Shown piece by piece: positions 16,684 to 26,132 of a stretch of DNA of 64,000 nucleotides. Source of the DNA: CBDCYH01 sp965224105 (lineage in GTDB: Bacteria; Bacteroidota; Rhodothermia; Rhodothermales; JABDKH01). The DNA lies in NCBI GenBank assembly GCA_965224105.1, contig CBDCYH010000002.1:1736001-1800000 (forward strand). Reading direction: 5' to 3'. The notes beneath the pieces are model-generated. The model had not been told where the DNA came from. It did no database searches and saw nothing but the letters and a program-made list of their open reading frames with translations. The position numbers and the translations under genes were made by a program. Within the stretch, counting starts at the first letter, position 1; each line of letters begins with the position of its first letter.

Positions 16684-17751
16684 TCACAAGGTTGTTGCCG
16701 AAAGGATCCACTTTTCTTTACTATCATCGAACCGGATCCAATAGATTTGATCGTTCTGGACTGCAAGAATTCCTCGACCAAGATTTTGCCGTTCTTTGTT
16801 CAAAATGTCTGCCATGCCAACTGGCTTAAGGTCTTTTGAAAAAAGATGAAGCCGTTGCCATCTAGGCTCAACGGAGTAATCATTTCCATCTGATGCTTCG
16901 ATACCGTGTTCAACCTCGACCAGAATATAATCACCCCACAGATGGACCCCGGCAATGCGGCTCATCGTTGTCATGTACTCCTGAGATCTACTCCAGTAAT
17001 TGATAATGTCCTGGGGTGTTTCGATGTAGCTGATGTCGCCCGCCACGAACGCCGGGTCAACGACTCTGGCTGAGTCGACCTGTCGGGTGGTGATGTTCAG
17101 ATGATACAAGAATGGGCCGGCCGGACTTGCGAACCAGACGTTCTCGTCGCTGCAAGACATTTGTCCGGCGCCTGTCATCATTAGTAGGAGCGGGTGATCA
17201 TATTGGGCAGCACCGAACTGCCATTGAGAATTACCCAGTGTGTCAAAAATCTCAATAAACCCGGTTCGCACCCCACCACTCTTGTAGACGACTAGCTCGT
17301 CCTTGTGCACGCAAAAATCGGTAAGGGCTGCGCTGAAGCCATCCCATTCAAAGGCCGCTGTATCGCTCTCGCGGTATCCAACAAATTTGAGATTCCTGGA
17401 GTCCCAGACGATGGTGGTGTCACCAAACTGTCGTGCGATTGTCGGAGACAGCAATTCGTTCGGTCCTGTACCCGGTCGGGCAACAACTGCAGTTTGAAGA
17501 CCACTCTCGTCATACCTGATTAGACCCGGCTCACTCGCCGCGACCATGAGTGCTCCCGCCCGAGTAATCGCCATTGAATGCACATCAGTTATTAGCCGTA
17601 GGTTTTCCTCCAGAGGTACTGAATTGACTATGCGATGACTCCACTGCGAGACTTGCGCCGAGTTGGATGTGGTTGGTCGCTCCTGTTTCTGACATCCGCA
17701 GGTGGCCACGATGGCTGCGAGAATGATTGCCGTGAAACTGTCTCGGTTCAT
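16684..17751 (-). CDS. 6-bladed beta-propeller lipoprotein
   Basis: 355 residues from the ATG at 17751 (MNRDSFTAIILAAIVATCGC; the lipobox Cys could be either of the last two). The first-blade signature is GTGPNELLSP, a variant of the usual GxGPGE(F/L). Later blades show repeated hydrophobic beta-strands and Trp-Phe pairs, as in the family. An internal segment around residues 25-155 and the 3' end are duplicated upstream (15013-15407 and 14591-14668). The adaptor remnant directly downstream suggests it was once first in a propeller-adaptor-pump operon. Reaction unknown; the role is probably structural or in binding at the outer face of the envelope. Confidence 0.8.
   Translation of the reverse strand: MNRDSFTAIILAAIVATCGCQKQERPTTSNSAQVSQWSHRIVNSVPLEENLRLITDVHSMAITRAGALMVAASEPGLIRYDESGLQTAVVARPGTGPNELLSPTIARQFGDTTIVWDSRNLKFVGYRESDTAAFEWDGFSAALTDFCVHKDELVVYKSGGVRTGFIEIFDTLGNSQWQFGAAQYDHPLLLMMTGAGQMSCSDENVWFASPAGPFLYHLNITTRQVDSARVVDPAFVAGDISYIETPQDIINYWSRSQEYMTTMSRIAGVHLWGDYILVEVEHGIEASDGNDYSVEPRWQRLHLFSKDLKPVGMADILNKERQNLGRGILAVQNDQIYWIRFDDSKEKWILSATTL
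17331..17725. repeat. Duplicated block B2: partner of 15013-15407
   Basis: 395-bp segment inside the intact propeller gene. It matches the fragment at 15013-15407 at a constant offset of 2318 nt, with few substitutions. Block A has an offset of 2078, so at least one deletion or insertion event separates the two blocks. Confidence 0.88.
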
Positions 17752-17850
17752 CAGAGAAGATTGTCTGAGGTCACTAAGCAACATCATTCTCCCAAGTTAT
17801 TTGTTGGACCCCGTAGTGAGAGTCCGAAGCGGTTGTTACTGGTACAACGT

Positions 17851-19023
17851 TTATTCCATGATGTTGTAAAAGCGCACCGTCTGGATACCCAGAGAATCAG
17901 TCCATCTTCCTCCGACAAAATCGTCGGCAAAAAGAATTGGCTCGAACTGCTTTGGAATTTTCAACTCCGCCGCTGGATTAATTTCACCGGTTGAGGTAAA
18001 GGGGCCCGCGAAATGATACAAACTTGAGCTATCATCCAAAGTCGTCGGATATGACTGTAACCAGAACCCGCCAGCATCAGCGCAAAGGAGGTTCGAGTAG
18101 ATCGGGAAATCAGAAGGGAACGGGACCTCGTCAGCAAACTTTCGCCAACGGTCTTGCTGATTCCCATCGCTGTTAGCCTCTAATAGGTCAGCAATATATG
18201 CGAGTCTGTCTGTTTCCGTGACCGTTCTGCTGTTCAATCCAATGTTTATTGTGTCAAGTTTATTTTCGGGGATCGAAAATCTGTAGACGAAGGCGTCGCC
18301 AGCACCAAAGTAGGCCGACTCTCTACACAATGCGGTGAGATAGTTGGATGTGAATGGGATAAACGGAAAATTAGTTCGCCCATTATGTACAAGTGGCCAC
18401 CTTGGTCTTGAAGCGACCTCACCGAGTGATTGTAAATAGGATCCCAGGCTGTCATACAAATAGATCGATACAGTGTCCTGGATTATAGCACCCTCATTTT
18501 TCAACTGCGCATTCCCGAAAGTTAGCGCCATGACCTTGTCTCCTGACACATTGACTGGAATCGGCTGCTTTTCCAGAGGCGTTTGATCGAATATGCGGGT
18601 AATTGGAGGGCCTGTGGAGTCGGAAAAAATAACGACACGCCTCAACAGGCCATCAATTACAAGTATAGTAGTGTCGGTAGTCGCAAAATCCGATATGTAT
18701 CTAAACTCACCCGGTCCATTTCCTTTTCTTCCCAGATCCGACAAATAGTCTCCTGATTCACTATAGACACGTATCGCGATATTTCTTGAATCTGCAACGA
18801 GAATCTTGTTCGATTGTACCGCAAGAGCGACCACTCCGCCGAACATATAGTTTGGATCACCCTCCGACACGCCAATAGTCAGCATCGGATCTGCCGACAG
18901 AGTCATCTCGGTTGGGTGGGTTGGACTGGCATCCTTTCCGGAGTGACAGCCTCCAATAATTATCGCGGTCAGAACGAAAACTCTGGCACAAGAAAGAGTG
19001 TTATTTGACAGCGGGATTCCCAT
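17851..19023 (-). CDS. 6-bladed beta-propeller lipoprotein, tandem pair member 2
   Basis: 390 residues. Lipoprotein signal with Cys at about 26 (VLTAIIIGGC). A blade-one motif GVSEGDPNYMFGGVVALAV precedes the family signature GRKGNGPGEF. It begins 1 nt inside the stop codon of the upstream propeller (19023-20168), so the two are translationally coupled. The pair shares the IGV(S/A)EGD(P/D)NYMF segment and a similar C-terminus (PxxFEPxF, then G(R/V)WxDS(L/T)GI), marking a tandem duplication. No peptide gene is directly upstream of this pair. Function unknown. Confidence 0.82.
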   Translation of the reverse strand: MGIPLSNNTLSCARVFVLTAIIIGGCHSGKDASPTHPTEMTLSADPMLTIGVSEGDPNYMFGGVVALAVQSNKILVADSRNIAIRVYSESGDYLSDLGRKGNGPGEFRYISDFATTDTTILVIDGLLRRVVIFSDSTGPPITRIFDQTPLEKQPIPVNVSGDKVMALTFGNAQLKNEGAIIQDTVSIYLYDSLGSYLQSLGEVASRPRWPLVHNGRTNFPFIPFTSNYLTALCRESAYFGAGDAFVYRFSIPENKLDTINIGLNSRTVTETDRLAYIADLLEANSDGNQQDRWRKFADEVPFPSDFPIYSNLLCADAGGFWLQSYPTTLDDSSSLYHFAGPFTSTGEINPAAELKIPKQFEPILFADDFVGGRWTDSLGIQTVRFYNIME

Positions 19024-20168
19024 TAGTTGGCCAGGCGGTTCAGCTCATATGTGTGCACAAAATTTATCCCCGTACTGTCACGCCAAACACCAGTTATTCT
19101 ATTCTTACCAATGAAGTGAGGTTCAAAACTATCGGGCAACTTTACCGTCGCAACCTGTTGACCATCAGTACTAATAATTACCCACCTGTTTTGTTGAAGG
19201 TTTGAGTATTCATAGACGTTGAGCCAGATGAATCCCTCGGTGTCGATCTTCGACTTGTCATATGCCGGGAGATAATCTGGCATTGGTGCTAGTTCGAGAT
19301 ATTTGAGTGTTCTCTCCCGTCTGGATCCCTCAAGCCCTGCCAAACGGTCTTCTCTGAATTGCCTGATTTGTTCTGGTGACGGTTGGCTTCGATTTATGGG
19401 GAGCGGCACTATTTCTTTCGAACCGTCGCTGAAGACCAGTTCCAATTGAGGATCGAGTCCGCTTCCCATGACCAGTATGTCTCCTTTCGAGTCTAGTGTA
19501 GGCGAGACGCTGAAAGGAAGGTATGGGAATCTCACAGAACCACTGTGTTCGATCCCGATGCGCGGATACGAAGCGATTCGGCTCAATTCGGAGGCTATAT
19601 CTTCGCCAGTTTTGTGCAATGAGACGATTAATGTATCTGCAATAATTTTACCCTGGTCCTGAAAATCCCTTGGGCTGATACTAGTCAATGAGACCACTCC
19701 ATCAGCAAACGATAGTGCAGGAAAAGGAAGACCCTGTCCGTGTGCTGGAGCAAGCTGTATGGTTTCTTTGTGTTGACCGAGTGTATCGTAGGTGACTGCT
19801 CGGCCCAATCGAGGATCGAGGATGTGCAGCTGGTCACCCGCAGTGCTAATCGAAGAAATTCCTTCCAGTTCACCTGGGCCACGTCCCGCGCGGCCGATGG
19901 AGCGAATGAATTTTCCCGTGGGCGTGTATACGTGTACCCTTTTTTCGCGACTGTCGCCGACAAAAACTTCTCCATTGTCTCCAACCGCAATTGATGCGAT
20001 GCGCGAGAACATATAGTTGTCGTCACCTTCAGCAACTCCGATGAGCGCTGTTGGCTGGTCCGAGACAATCCACTCAGGCAGAGTCGGGGTGTTCTCATTG
20101 TTTGTGCACCCCAAGCACGTCACGGCTAAACCGAAAACAATCGAGAGGATTAGAGTTTGGAAACTCAC
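19023..20168 (-). CDS. 6-bladed beta-propeller lipoprotein, tandem pair member 1
   Basis: 381 residues. Signal MSFQTLILSIVFGLAVTCLG with lipidated Cys at about 21. The motif GVAEGDDNYMF and the signature GRAGRGPGEL mark the first blade; further blades contain D-x-R-x-x-R-V and D-T-x-G elements. It is the promoter-proximal gene of a two-gene unit with 17851-19023 (1-nt overlap). The 5' neighbour on the same strand, another propeller ending at 20252, is separated by about 80 bp, so all three may be one transcript. Confidence 0.82.
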   Translation of the reverse strand: MSFQTLILSIVFGLAVTCLGCTNNENTPTLPEWIVSDQPTALIGVAEGDDNYMFSRIASIAVGDNGEVFVGDSREKRVHVYTPTGKFIRSIGRAGRGPGELEGISSISTAGDQLHILDPRLGRAVTYDTLGQHKETIQLAPAHGQGLPFPALSFADGVVSLTSISPRDFQDQGKIIADTLIVSLHKTGEDIASELSRIASYPRIGIEHSGSVRFPYLPFSVSPTLDSKGDILVMGSGLDPQLELVFSDGSKEIVPLPINRSQPSPEQIRQFREDRLAGLEGSRRERTLKYLELAPMPDYLPAYDKSKIDTEGFIWLNVYEYSNLQQNRWVIISTDGQQVATVKLPDSFEPHFIGKNRITGVWRDSTGINFVHTYELNRLAN

Positions 20169-20251
20169 TCCATCAAAGGGAATTTGTGAGGGATAGTTGC
20201 AATCTAGCTTTTGAAATTGTCAACCGCTAGCGCCGGAAACAGTCGATGAGA

Positions 20252-21280
20252 CTAGAATTGCAACCTAAATAGGAGGAGACTTGGGTTTGTCTTTTCGTCT
20301 ACATTGGACGCATCATACACATAGACGTGATTTTCGTGCATCGCCACCACCGGGCCAACGAGATCAATCCCTTTCGCCAAATGATCTCCGTCCGCATTCC
20401 AAACTTCCAGTCGGTATCTGGCGGGCGAACTGCGACTGGGCACCCCTGTTGCAATACTTTGAAGGACGACACCATCATTGTTTGAAAACAACTTTTCGAA
20501 GCGAGAAATCTTCGCAGTGTAATTTATTAGAGACGAAACGTTTCTGGTCTTTTCGTACGTCTCCACAGCCTTGGCCATACCAGCTTGATCCACCGGTGTG
20601 TAGTACTCTGGAATGTCGTCAAAAATGTCAATAAGCTCTCCGGTTGACGTGTACTTCCACAGTCTGTGATCTCCCAGGAATCCGTAAAGAATGGAATTGT
20701 CAGGCAGCACTTCGATCCCGCCCCCCGGCAAACCCATACCCAGTGTGGCGGATTCAGGAATCTCACCAAACTCTATCAGTATTTCTTCGCCAGTGTACAT
20801 CGCGGCGGCTTTTGATTGTCCACTGGATGACTTCATAAGGAAATACAAATGAGCATCGTTGCTAATATCAAATCCCCAACTTGCCGCAACGGGAAGAGAT
20901 ATTTCATTCGTGAGCTCGGCATCAGTAAAACTGACATATTTCGACGATCTGATGTCGTACGCATGCGGTTTCCCGTCTTGTGCCACTACCAGGTATTCTG
21001 CCCCTAGGTACTGTCCCGGACCAGAGCCCTGTTCTCCCACGGTGTGGAGATACTGACCTGAGTGGGAATAGACGTGAATCAGACTACCGAAGGACGACCA
21101 ATATATTCGGTCGGCATTGACTGCAACAGCAATCGGATAGCTTAAACGCGATTCATCCGAAAACTCCATTGCAATCTCTCTAACAAACTCTAGACTCACG
21201 TTAGGGTTTGATGGCTCATTTTCTGAGAAGCAACCGGTTGCCAGGAGTGCGAGAAGGGAGAGTAATTTCAGATTCAACAT
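20252..21280 (-). CDS. 6-bladed beta-propeller lipoprotein
   Basis: 342 residues. Lipoprotein signal MLNLKLLSLLALLATGC (Cys 17). First-blade signature GEQGSGPGQYLG near residue 85, followed by repeated strands typical of the family. It starts 4 nt downstream of the NTF2-like gene at 21285-21635, which is unusual company and may only reflect a shared transcript. Sequence similarity to the other propellers in the window is low outside the signature, so it is an older member of the group. Confidence 0.8.
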   Translation of the reverse strand: MLNLKLLSLLALLATGCFSENEPSNPNVSLEFVREIAMEFSDESRLSYPIAVAVNADRIYWSSFGSLIHVYSHSGQYLHTVGEQGSGPGQYLGAEYLVVAQDGKPHAYDIRSSKYVSFTDAELTNEISLPVAASWGFDISNDAHLYFLMKSSSGQSKAAAMYTGEEILIEFGEIPESATLGMGLPGGGIEVLPDNSILYGFLGDHRLWKYTSTGELIDIFDDIPEYYTPVDQAGMAKAVETYEKTRNVSSLINYTAKISRFEKLFSNNDGVVLQSIATGVPSRSSPARYRLEVWNADGDHLAKGIDLVGPVVAMHENHVYVYDASNVDEKTNPSLLLFRLQF

Positions 21281-21284
21281 GGTC

Positions 21285-21635
21285 CTACTTCAACCTCCGC
21301 TCCTCACGAATCTCACCAATGTGGTAGTACGCAACGATCTCCTCAATCCCCGTCGGTCCGGTGTAAAACCACTCGCTCACCTCGAGCGTGAAATCATCCT
21401 TCTCCAAGTGGTAGCGCACACAAGCACTGTCCCGGGCGTATAACTCATCAAGCAGCACGATTGTATTGCCAAGGAACTTGTCTTCGTTTGCTGCAACCAG
21501 CTCGAGGTAGGTTTCCTTCCCGGTGATCGTCCCAAACGGACTGGTGTGCGCAAAGTTTTCCGCCAGTGGCAAGCTGCGATAGTCACCGCTATCCCATTTT
21601 TCAAACCACATCCGAACGAGTTCTTCCGTTGTCAT
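21285..21635 (-). CDS. NTF2-like/SnoaL-fold protein
   Basis: 116 residues without a signal peptide. Pattern typical of SnoaL/ketosteroid isomerase-like cone folds: an N-terminal helix pair (MTTEELVRMWFEKWDSGDY), an FGTITGKETYLEL helix and four beta-strands including EVSEWFYTGPTGIEEIVAYYHI. Members are small isomerases, hydrolases or binding proteins; the substrate cannot be named. It lies between an SDR dehydrogenase gene (16 nt upstream) and a propeller gene (4 nt downstream), so co-transcription with the dehydrogenase is likely. Confidence 0.7.
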   Translation of the reverse strand: MTTEELVRMWFEKWDSGDYRSLPLAENFAHTSPFGTITGKETYLELVAANEDKFLGNTIVLLDELYARDSACVRYHLEKDDFTLEVSEWFYTGPTGIEEIVAYYHIGEIREERRLK

Positions 21636-21651
21636 TTTCTAACCTGGATGA

Positions 21652-22431
21652 TCAATCGACTTCCTGCATTTCGCGGATCTGCTTGAGCACAATTTTCTTT
21701 GGTGTGAACGGGATGAACTTGGTCAGGATCGACTGACTGAACGAAAGACCAGAAATCACATCAAGTTTTCCAGCCATCATTCCGTCATAACCATCCTGCG
21801 CTACCTTCCGCGCCGAGACCGCATTGGCGAACAGTCCCGTCTTGTCCATCCCGGATGTCCTGGCAAACTCGGTCTCTGTCGCACCCGGCATCAGATTGGT
21901 AACGGTGACGTTTGTATCGTGCAGCTCCTCTGCGATCGCGTTGCTAAAGAAGGTGACGTAAGCTTTCGTTGCGTAGTACACCGCCTGCAGTGGACCGGGC
22001 ATCAAGCTGGCGGTCGAGGAGACATTCAGGATCTTGCCGCTGTTGCGAGCGACGAAATCAGGTAGAAAAAATCTCGTTAGCGCGGTAAGCGCGATGATGT
22101 TCAGCTTGATCATCGACAAATCCTTTTGCCATTCCCTCTCGTGGAATTTGCCTCGGCCACCAAATCCGGCGTTGTTGACGAGGTAATCTACCGTAATCCC
22201 GGCGTCCGCCACCTCGTCATACACTTCTTTTGCTGATGATTCCTGGGTAAGGTCTTTCGCCATCACGGTAACATCGATCCCATGCTTGCTCTCAAGCTCT
22301 GTTTCAAGTTCGTTGAGCCTGGCTTCATTACGGGCAATGATAACAAGGTTACCCCCGCGCTCTGCATGAATGCGGGCAAGCTCTTTTCCGATGCCGCTCG
22401 ACGCACCGGTGATCAGCGCAGTTTTACTCAT
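21652..22431 (-). CDS. Short-chain dehydrogenase/reductase
   Basis: 259 residues, classical SDR. Cofactor motif TGASSGIGKELA (residues 8-19), structural NNAGFGG near 90, catalytic Ser in LNVSSTASL and Tyr-x-x-x-Lys in YYATKAYV near 155-160. The first basic residues after the nucleotide-binding strand (IIARNEARL) suit NADP. Substrate unknown. It heads a minus-strand unit with the NTF2-like gene. The divergent gene at 22591 encodes another NTF2-like protein, so the intergenic 22432-22590 probably holds two promoters. Confidence 0.88.
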   Translation of the reverse strand: MSKTALITGASSGIGKELARIHAERGGNLVIIARNEARLNELETELESKHGIDVTVMAKDLTQESSAKEVYDEVADAGITVDYLVNNAGFGGRGKFHEREWQKDLSMIKLNIIALTALTRFFLPDFVARNSGKILNVSSTASLMPGPLQAVYYATKAYVTFFSNAIAEELHDTNVTVTNLMPGATETEFARTSGMDKTGLFANAVSARKVAQDGYDGMMAGKLDVISGLSFSQSILTKFIPFTPKKIVLKQIREMQEVD

Positions 22432-22590
22432 TCGGCTGCTATGTTGGGATGTGATGGGCCAAACCCAATATAATCAGTATTGCCCAATATGCTCATTTGC
22501 ACGAGACCGGCACCAATGGAGTAAACATTATTCGCGGATGCGTCGTAATGAGTGCGAACCGTTCAATAAAACCAGCCGGAGTCAGTTTAC

Positions 22591-23049
22591 ATGCGCCCAA
22601 TTTTGTTATCTCTTGTGTGTGTCTTTTTCGTGTCCTCGTGCGCTTCGAGCAAGGTTGCTGATGAGCCGACCATGCCGGCGGTCGTTGAACAGTATTTCGA
22701 CGTGCTCGACACAATTTTCCGGGCTGGTTCAACACCGGATGACGTAGCGGCTCTAATGGATCTGACCAACGATGACGTTCAGTACATCCACCACAACTAC
22801 CAGGCAGATTTTGACAAGGAATCCTGGCGCGCAGCCTTCATGCGCAACATGGACGCCGGCGGTTACAAAGCCGAGGCGTCTTATTGCACTGTAGTGACGA
22901 ATACGATCCCTGGCGAGGGATACTTCGCAGCAGCGTACGCTTATGGCACAAATTCAGGAGCGCAGTGTGTGCCGAACAACGATAATCGGCTGCTTATTGT
23001 CTTCAAGATTGTGGATGGGAAGCTGTCGAAGGTCGAGGAGATGTGGTAG
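22591..23049 (+). CDS. NTF2-like lipoprotein
   Basis: 152 residues. Lipoprotein signal MRPILLSLVCVFFVSSCAS (Cys 17). The mature part has the SnoaL/NTF2 arrangement: helix with VEQYFDVLDTIF, the segment DLTNDDVQYIHHNY and strands ending LLIVFKIVDGKLSKVEEMW. Such proteins bind small ligands in a cone-shaped pocket; the function here is unknown. Divergent from the SDR gene, single-gene transcription likely. Confidence 0.7.
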   Translation: MRPILLSLVCVFFVSSCASSKVADEPTMPAVVEQYFDVLDTIFRAGSTPDDVAALMDLTNDDVQYIHHNYQADFDKESWRAAFMRNMDAGGYKAEASYCTVVTNTIPGEGYFAAAYAYGTNSGAQCVPNNDNRLLIVFKIVDGKLSKVEEMW

Positions 23050-23222
23050 GGGGTGCGGCTCTAATTCTCTCGACGAGATTTAGAAACACCGTGGCGAATT
23101 ATTTCTTTCCGCGACTGCAGCGTACTAGCTATCGTCAACGCGTTGGGTTAGTTTCATTTCTATCCAAGTAGATGTGGCGGAATGGTCGAGTCCGACGGTG
23201 CAAAGACATGGAGCTTGATGCC

Positions 23223-24245
23223 ATGAGTATTCATCGTGCCAGATGCACCGTACGTTCTCTTGTATCCAGTTTGCTGGCTGGATGTCTGCTCCTGCTGTCG
23301 GCTTGCAAAGTGGACGGATCGGATTCCAAAGTTGTGCAGCTAACCGGTCTGTCCGTTGATCAGCTTAGTGACGGACGATTTCTTACGGAGATTAGTTCAA
23401 TAGTTCCGGCATCCGATGGTGTCATATTTGTCGGAGATCAGGCGGCACGTCAAGTCATTGTTTTGGATTCTCTGTTGCAAGTCAGGAAGATTTTTGGCCG
23501 AGTTGGCGAAGGCCCCGGGGAATTCCATTTTCTGGGATCCTTAGTAATCCGAAATGACACCGTCTTTGTTTCCGACGGACGCAGAATCAACATGTTCAGT
23601 CCGGACGGTGTCTTTCACCGCTCGGTTCCTATTCCGAAAGGGATATACTCGAACTTCTGTGTAGACAAAACCGGGAATATTTTCGTATCTGACCCGCGGG
23701 GTGAAAGACCAGTTGTTTCTTATGACAGGTACGGCAATCAAAGGTTTGAATTCGGCACACGACTTGTGAATTCATCCTTCGATATCCACAATCGTCTTAG
23801 TAGTGTTCGGCATCTGCACAATTACAAAGAAGATCTAATTATTGCTGTTGGCTCCGCCAGGCCTGTGATCGAGATTTATTCTAGTGATGGTCAATTGGAC
23901 AGTTCACTTGACCTCAGCAACCATAGTCTTTTTAAATCCCGATTGAACTATTCTGAGGAGCTTCATCGAAGTGAGCCTGAAGCTCGGCGAATAGTGGCAA
24001 CAATCCAGGCAAGCCACGTATGGCGGGACAAGTTGTTCTTGGTGGTACTGTCTGGGCCGAGGGGCAATGTTTCCGCCAATCGAGTGATGGTTATAGATCT
24101 TGCGACTCTGGCGTTGGAGGATAGTATTGAACTAGTTGCCGCTGAGAAACCTCTTCCATGGATATCCGCCATCGGTACGGACCACGAAGGCTCCATTATT
24201 GCCTTCGACGCCGGGCGAGGCAGGATCTACACTTTCAAGCCATAA
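23223..24245 (+). CDS. 6-bladed beta-propeller lipoprotein
   Basis: 340 residues from the ATG at 23223; the frame is open further upstream (ATG 23208 and 23172), but those starts add a charged leader. Signal with lipidated Cys at about 29 in LLAGCLLLLSACK. The signature GRVGEGPGEFHFLG is followed by blades with VSDGRRIN, VSDPRGERP and FDAGRGRIY, each a D-x-G/R-R element at a blade edge. First of two plus-strand propeller genes flanking the genomic island. Function unknown. Confidence 0.8.
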   Translation: MSIHRARCTVRSLVSSLLAGCLLLLSACKVDGSDSKVVQLTGLSVDQLSDGRFLTEISSIVPASDGVIFVGDQAARQVIVLDSLLQVRKIFGRVGEGPGEFHFLGSLVIRNDTVFVSDGRRINMFSPDGVFHRSVPIPKGIYSNFCVDKTGNIFVSDPRGERPVVSYDRYGNQRFEFGTRLVNSSFDIHNRLSSVRHLHNYKEDLIIAVGSARPVIEIYSSDGQLDSSLDLSNHSLFKSRLNYSEELHRSEPEARRIVATIQASHVWRDKLFLVVLSGPRGNVSANRVMVIDLATLALEDSIELVAAEKPLPWISAIGTDHEGSIIAFDAGRGRIYTFKP

Positions 24246-24390
24246 CGTTCGCAGGCCTGCACGCGCAATGGATGAGGATGTGGGTCGAGATCATTGGGCA
24301 TAGTATTAGGCCTTGATCTCATCAGAATTTTGTCGTTTATCTGGGATGAAACTGACTCGATACAACAACAAACCGCAAGTGTGGGGTAAG

Positions 24391-25482
24391 ATGCGCAGGA
24401 TTCGCACTCGGGGCTGCCTCGGTCGACGTCAATTTCTCGGAATAACTAATGCGTCGTTGATTGGTTGGCTGCTGCTTACATCCCTCTCGTGTGACTCTTC
24501 TTGTCCAGCCGGGTGCCATATCAATGTACAGGAGCCTTATCGACTCTACGTAGCGTCAAACAGTTTCGTGTCAGAAGATCACTCTTTGCTTGTTGTCGAT
24601 CCGATTGACTTCACGGTCGTCGACTCCATGTTCGTGTGTAATGCACGACTGTCAGCCGGAGTCTCCTCCATCGCCGCCGTGCGAGATGGCAGTGTGTTTG
24701 TGTCTTGTGGCAAGGCCGTATACGCTGTGGACTTTGTAAATCGTTCAGCTGCTAAGATACATGATGAGAGAGCAGACATATTCGCTACGTACGATGATAG
24801 GCTGCTAATCCTAACCAGAGGTCTTGGAGAATACCGGCGCGTTGGATTCATTGATGCCGCAACGTCCACCGTGTCCATTGTCGATTCGCTTAGCCTCCTG
24901 ACCGACATTAATTTTGAGCAATCTTATGCGGTGGATCCATTCCGGCCGCTACTGTATGGGTTCACAAGCAGCAGATCCTTGATTGTCTACAATTTTGATG
25001 ACTTGGCAATCACGCAAACCTTCACGTCAGTCCCGGTATCTAACCTGGCAATATCTCCCGACGGAGCAACCCTTTTTACGATGAACGGAGTTGTTGATCT
25101 GACAACTGGTGCCCTCAACAGGGCATATCAGGAAGATCCGATTGGGTGGGTACAAATTGACCGGTCCGGTACCAAGCTCTTCTTTACTGACTTACCTCGT
25201 GTCATACCTCTTACTTTCGGTTCCGGGGTAGTAAGAGTGTACGATGCTCAATTACTGACTAAGATTGCCGAGATTGACATTGACGCTCTGTTCCCGGGAT
25301 CTCAGTGGCTATCTCAAATGCAAGTTGCACCAAACGACTCTCTGCTGTTCATAACACCCCAGTTGCAGCGAGTTATTGTGATCGACTTGCAAGAATTGGC
25401 TGTTCGAGGTGTCATTGAATTAAACAACCAGGCAGGCTTTATTCCTATTCATGTTGGGCCAGTCGCAAATGGGTTAGGATAA
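24391..25482 (+). CDS. YVTN-type beta-propeller lipoprotein with possible Tat signal
   Basis: 363 residues from the ATG at 24391, which has GGGG 6-9 nt upstream; in-frame ATGs at 24313 and 24346 are less likely. The leader RGCLGRRQFLGITNASLIG contains a twin-arginine-like RRQFLG and ends in a lipobox (LLLTSLSC). The propeller differs from its neighbours: it lacks the GxGPGEF signature and instead has surface-layer YVTN features (LLVVDPIDFTVVDS, NLAISPDGATLFTMNG). It ends about 100 bp before the left end of the tRNA-Ala island. Function unknown. Confidence 0.72.
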   Translation: MRRIRTRGCLGRRQFLGITNASLIGWLLLTSLSCDSSCPAGCHINVQEPYRLYVASNSFVSEDHSLLVVDPIDFTVVDSMFVCNARLSAGVSSIAAVRDGSVFVSCGKAVYAVDFVNRSAAKIHDERADIFATYDDRLLILTRGLGEYRRVGFIDAATSTVSIVDSLSLLTDINFEQSYAVDPFRPLLYGFTSSRSLIVYNFDDLAITQTFTSVPVSNLAISPDGATLFTMNGVVDLTTGALNRAYQEDPIGWVQIDRSGTKLFFTDLPRVIPLTFGSGVVRVYDAQLLTKIAEIDIDALFPGSQWLSQMQVAPNDSLLFITPQLQRVIVIDLQELAVRGVIELNNQAGFIPIHVGPVANGLG

Positions 25483-25579
25483 TGTGGAAATCAACCCGTG
25501 CCATGACGGTGTTTCATACTTGTGTCAGCCATTGATGCGAGGCGATTCCAACAAAAAATCTCATGCGGATGGATGCTCG

Positions 25580-25627
25580 AAGTGGAGCCAAGGGGAATCG
25601 AACCCCTGACCTCTACAATGCCATTGT
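25580..25627. repeat. attL-like site: displaced 3' end of tRNA-Ala(GGC)
   Basis: 48 bp identical to 32813-32860. The repeat covers the acceptor, T-arm, variable loop and the 3' side of the anticodon arm of the tRNA-Ala gene on the minus strand; beyond 25627 the similarity ends. A 3' tRNA fragment far from an intact tRNA gene is the usual footprint of an element that integrated through a tyrosine recombinase. Confidence 0.93.
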
Positions 25628-26132
25628 TAGATAGTGACGCTGTAAGGTATTGTACTGCAACGTATTACGGTACTGCAATAATGGCTGGGTACACATGGGT
25701 ACCATGGCATACCTCACAATTTACCTGTAGAGAACAAGCCGAATGTACAAAGAATGCCCCTTATTGCGTCAAAACGTAACCTTTCGGAGCAACAATCCGG
25801 TTAATCGCAATTTTCTAGGCGATCCGTTATTTCCTGCAATCACTATTCAGACTCCAATTTGGTGGGAATGTGTCATAATATGTACTTCAATGAGTTCGAT
25901 TTAGCCTATTATTGGGTTACTTATTGTTTACATCTGCGCAGTCGATAATTTCATGGACGGCAGTTAGTTGAATTCGCGAATTCATTTTTGTATTGTGTAA
26001 ACAGCCTAAAAACAACGAATTCGTCCTTTTTTTTCGTAAAAAGAACCAACCGCTCGCTAGAATTCGTTTGAAACGTCGAAACTGAACACTCTGAATATTC
26101 GTATTTAAGTGTTCCTATGGAGAGTACTGGAA
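25628..26132. other. AT-rich left arm of island, no gene seen
   Basis: About 500 bp rich in A and T, with runs such as CCTTTTTTTTCG near 26027. No reading frame looks coding. It probably carries the promoter of the 62-residue gene that follows. Confidence 0.5.
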
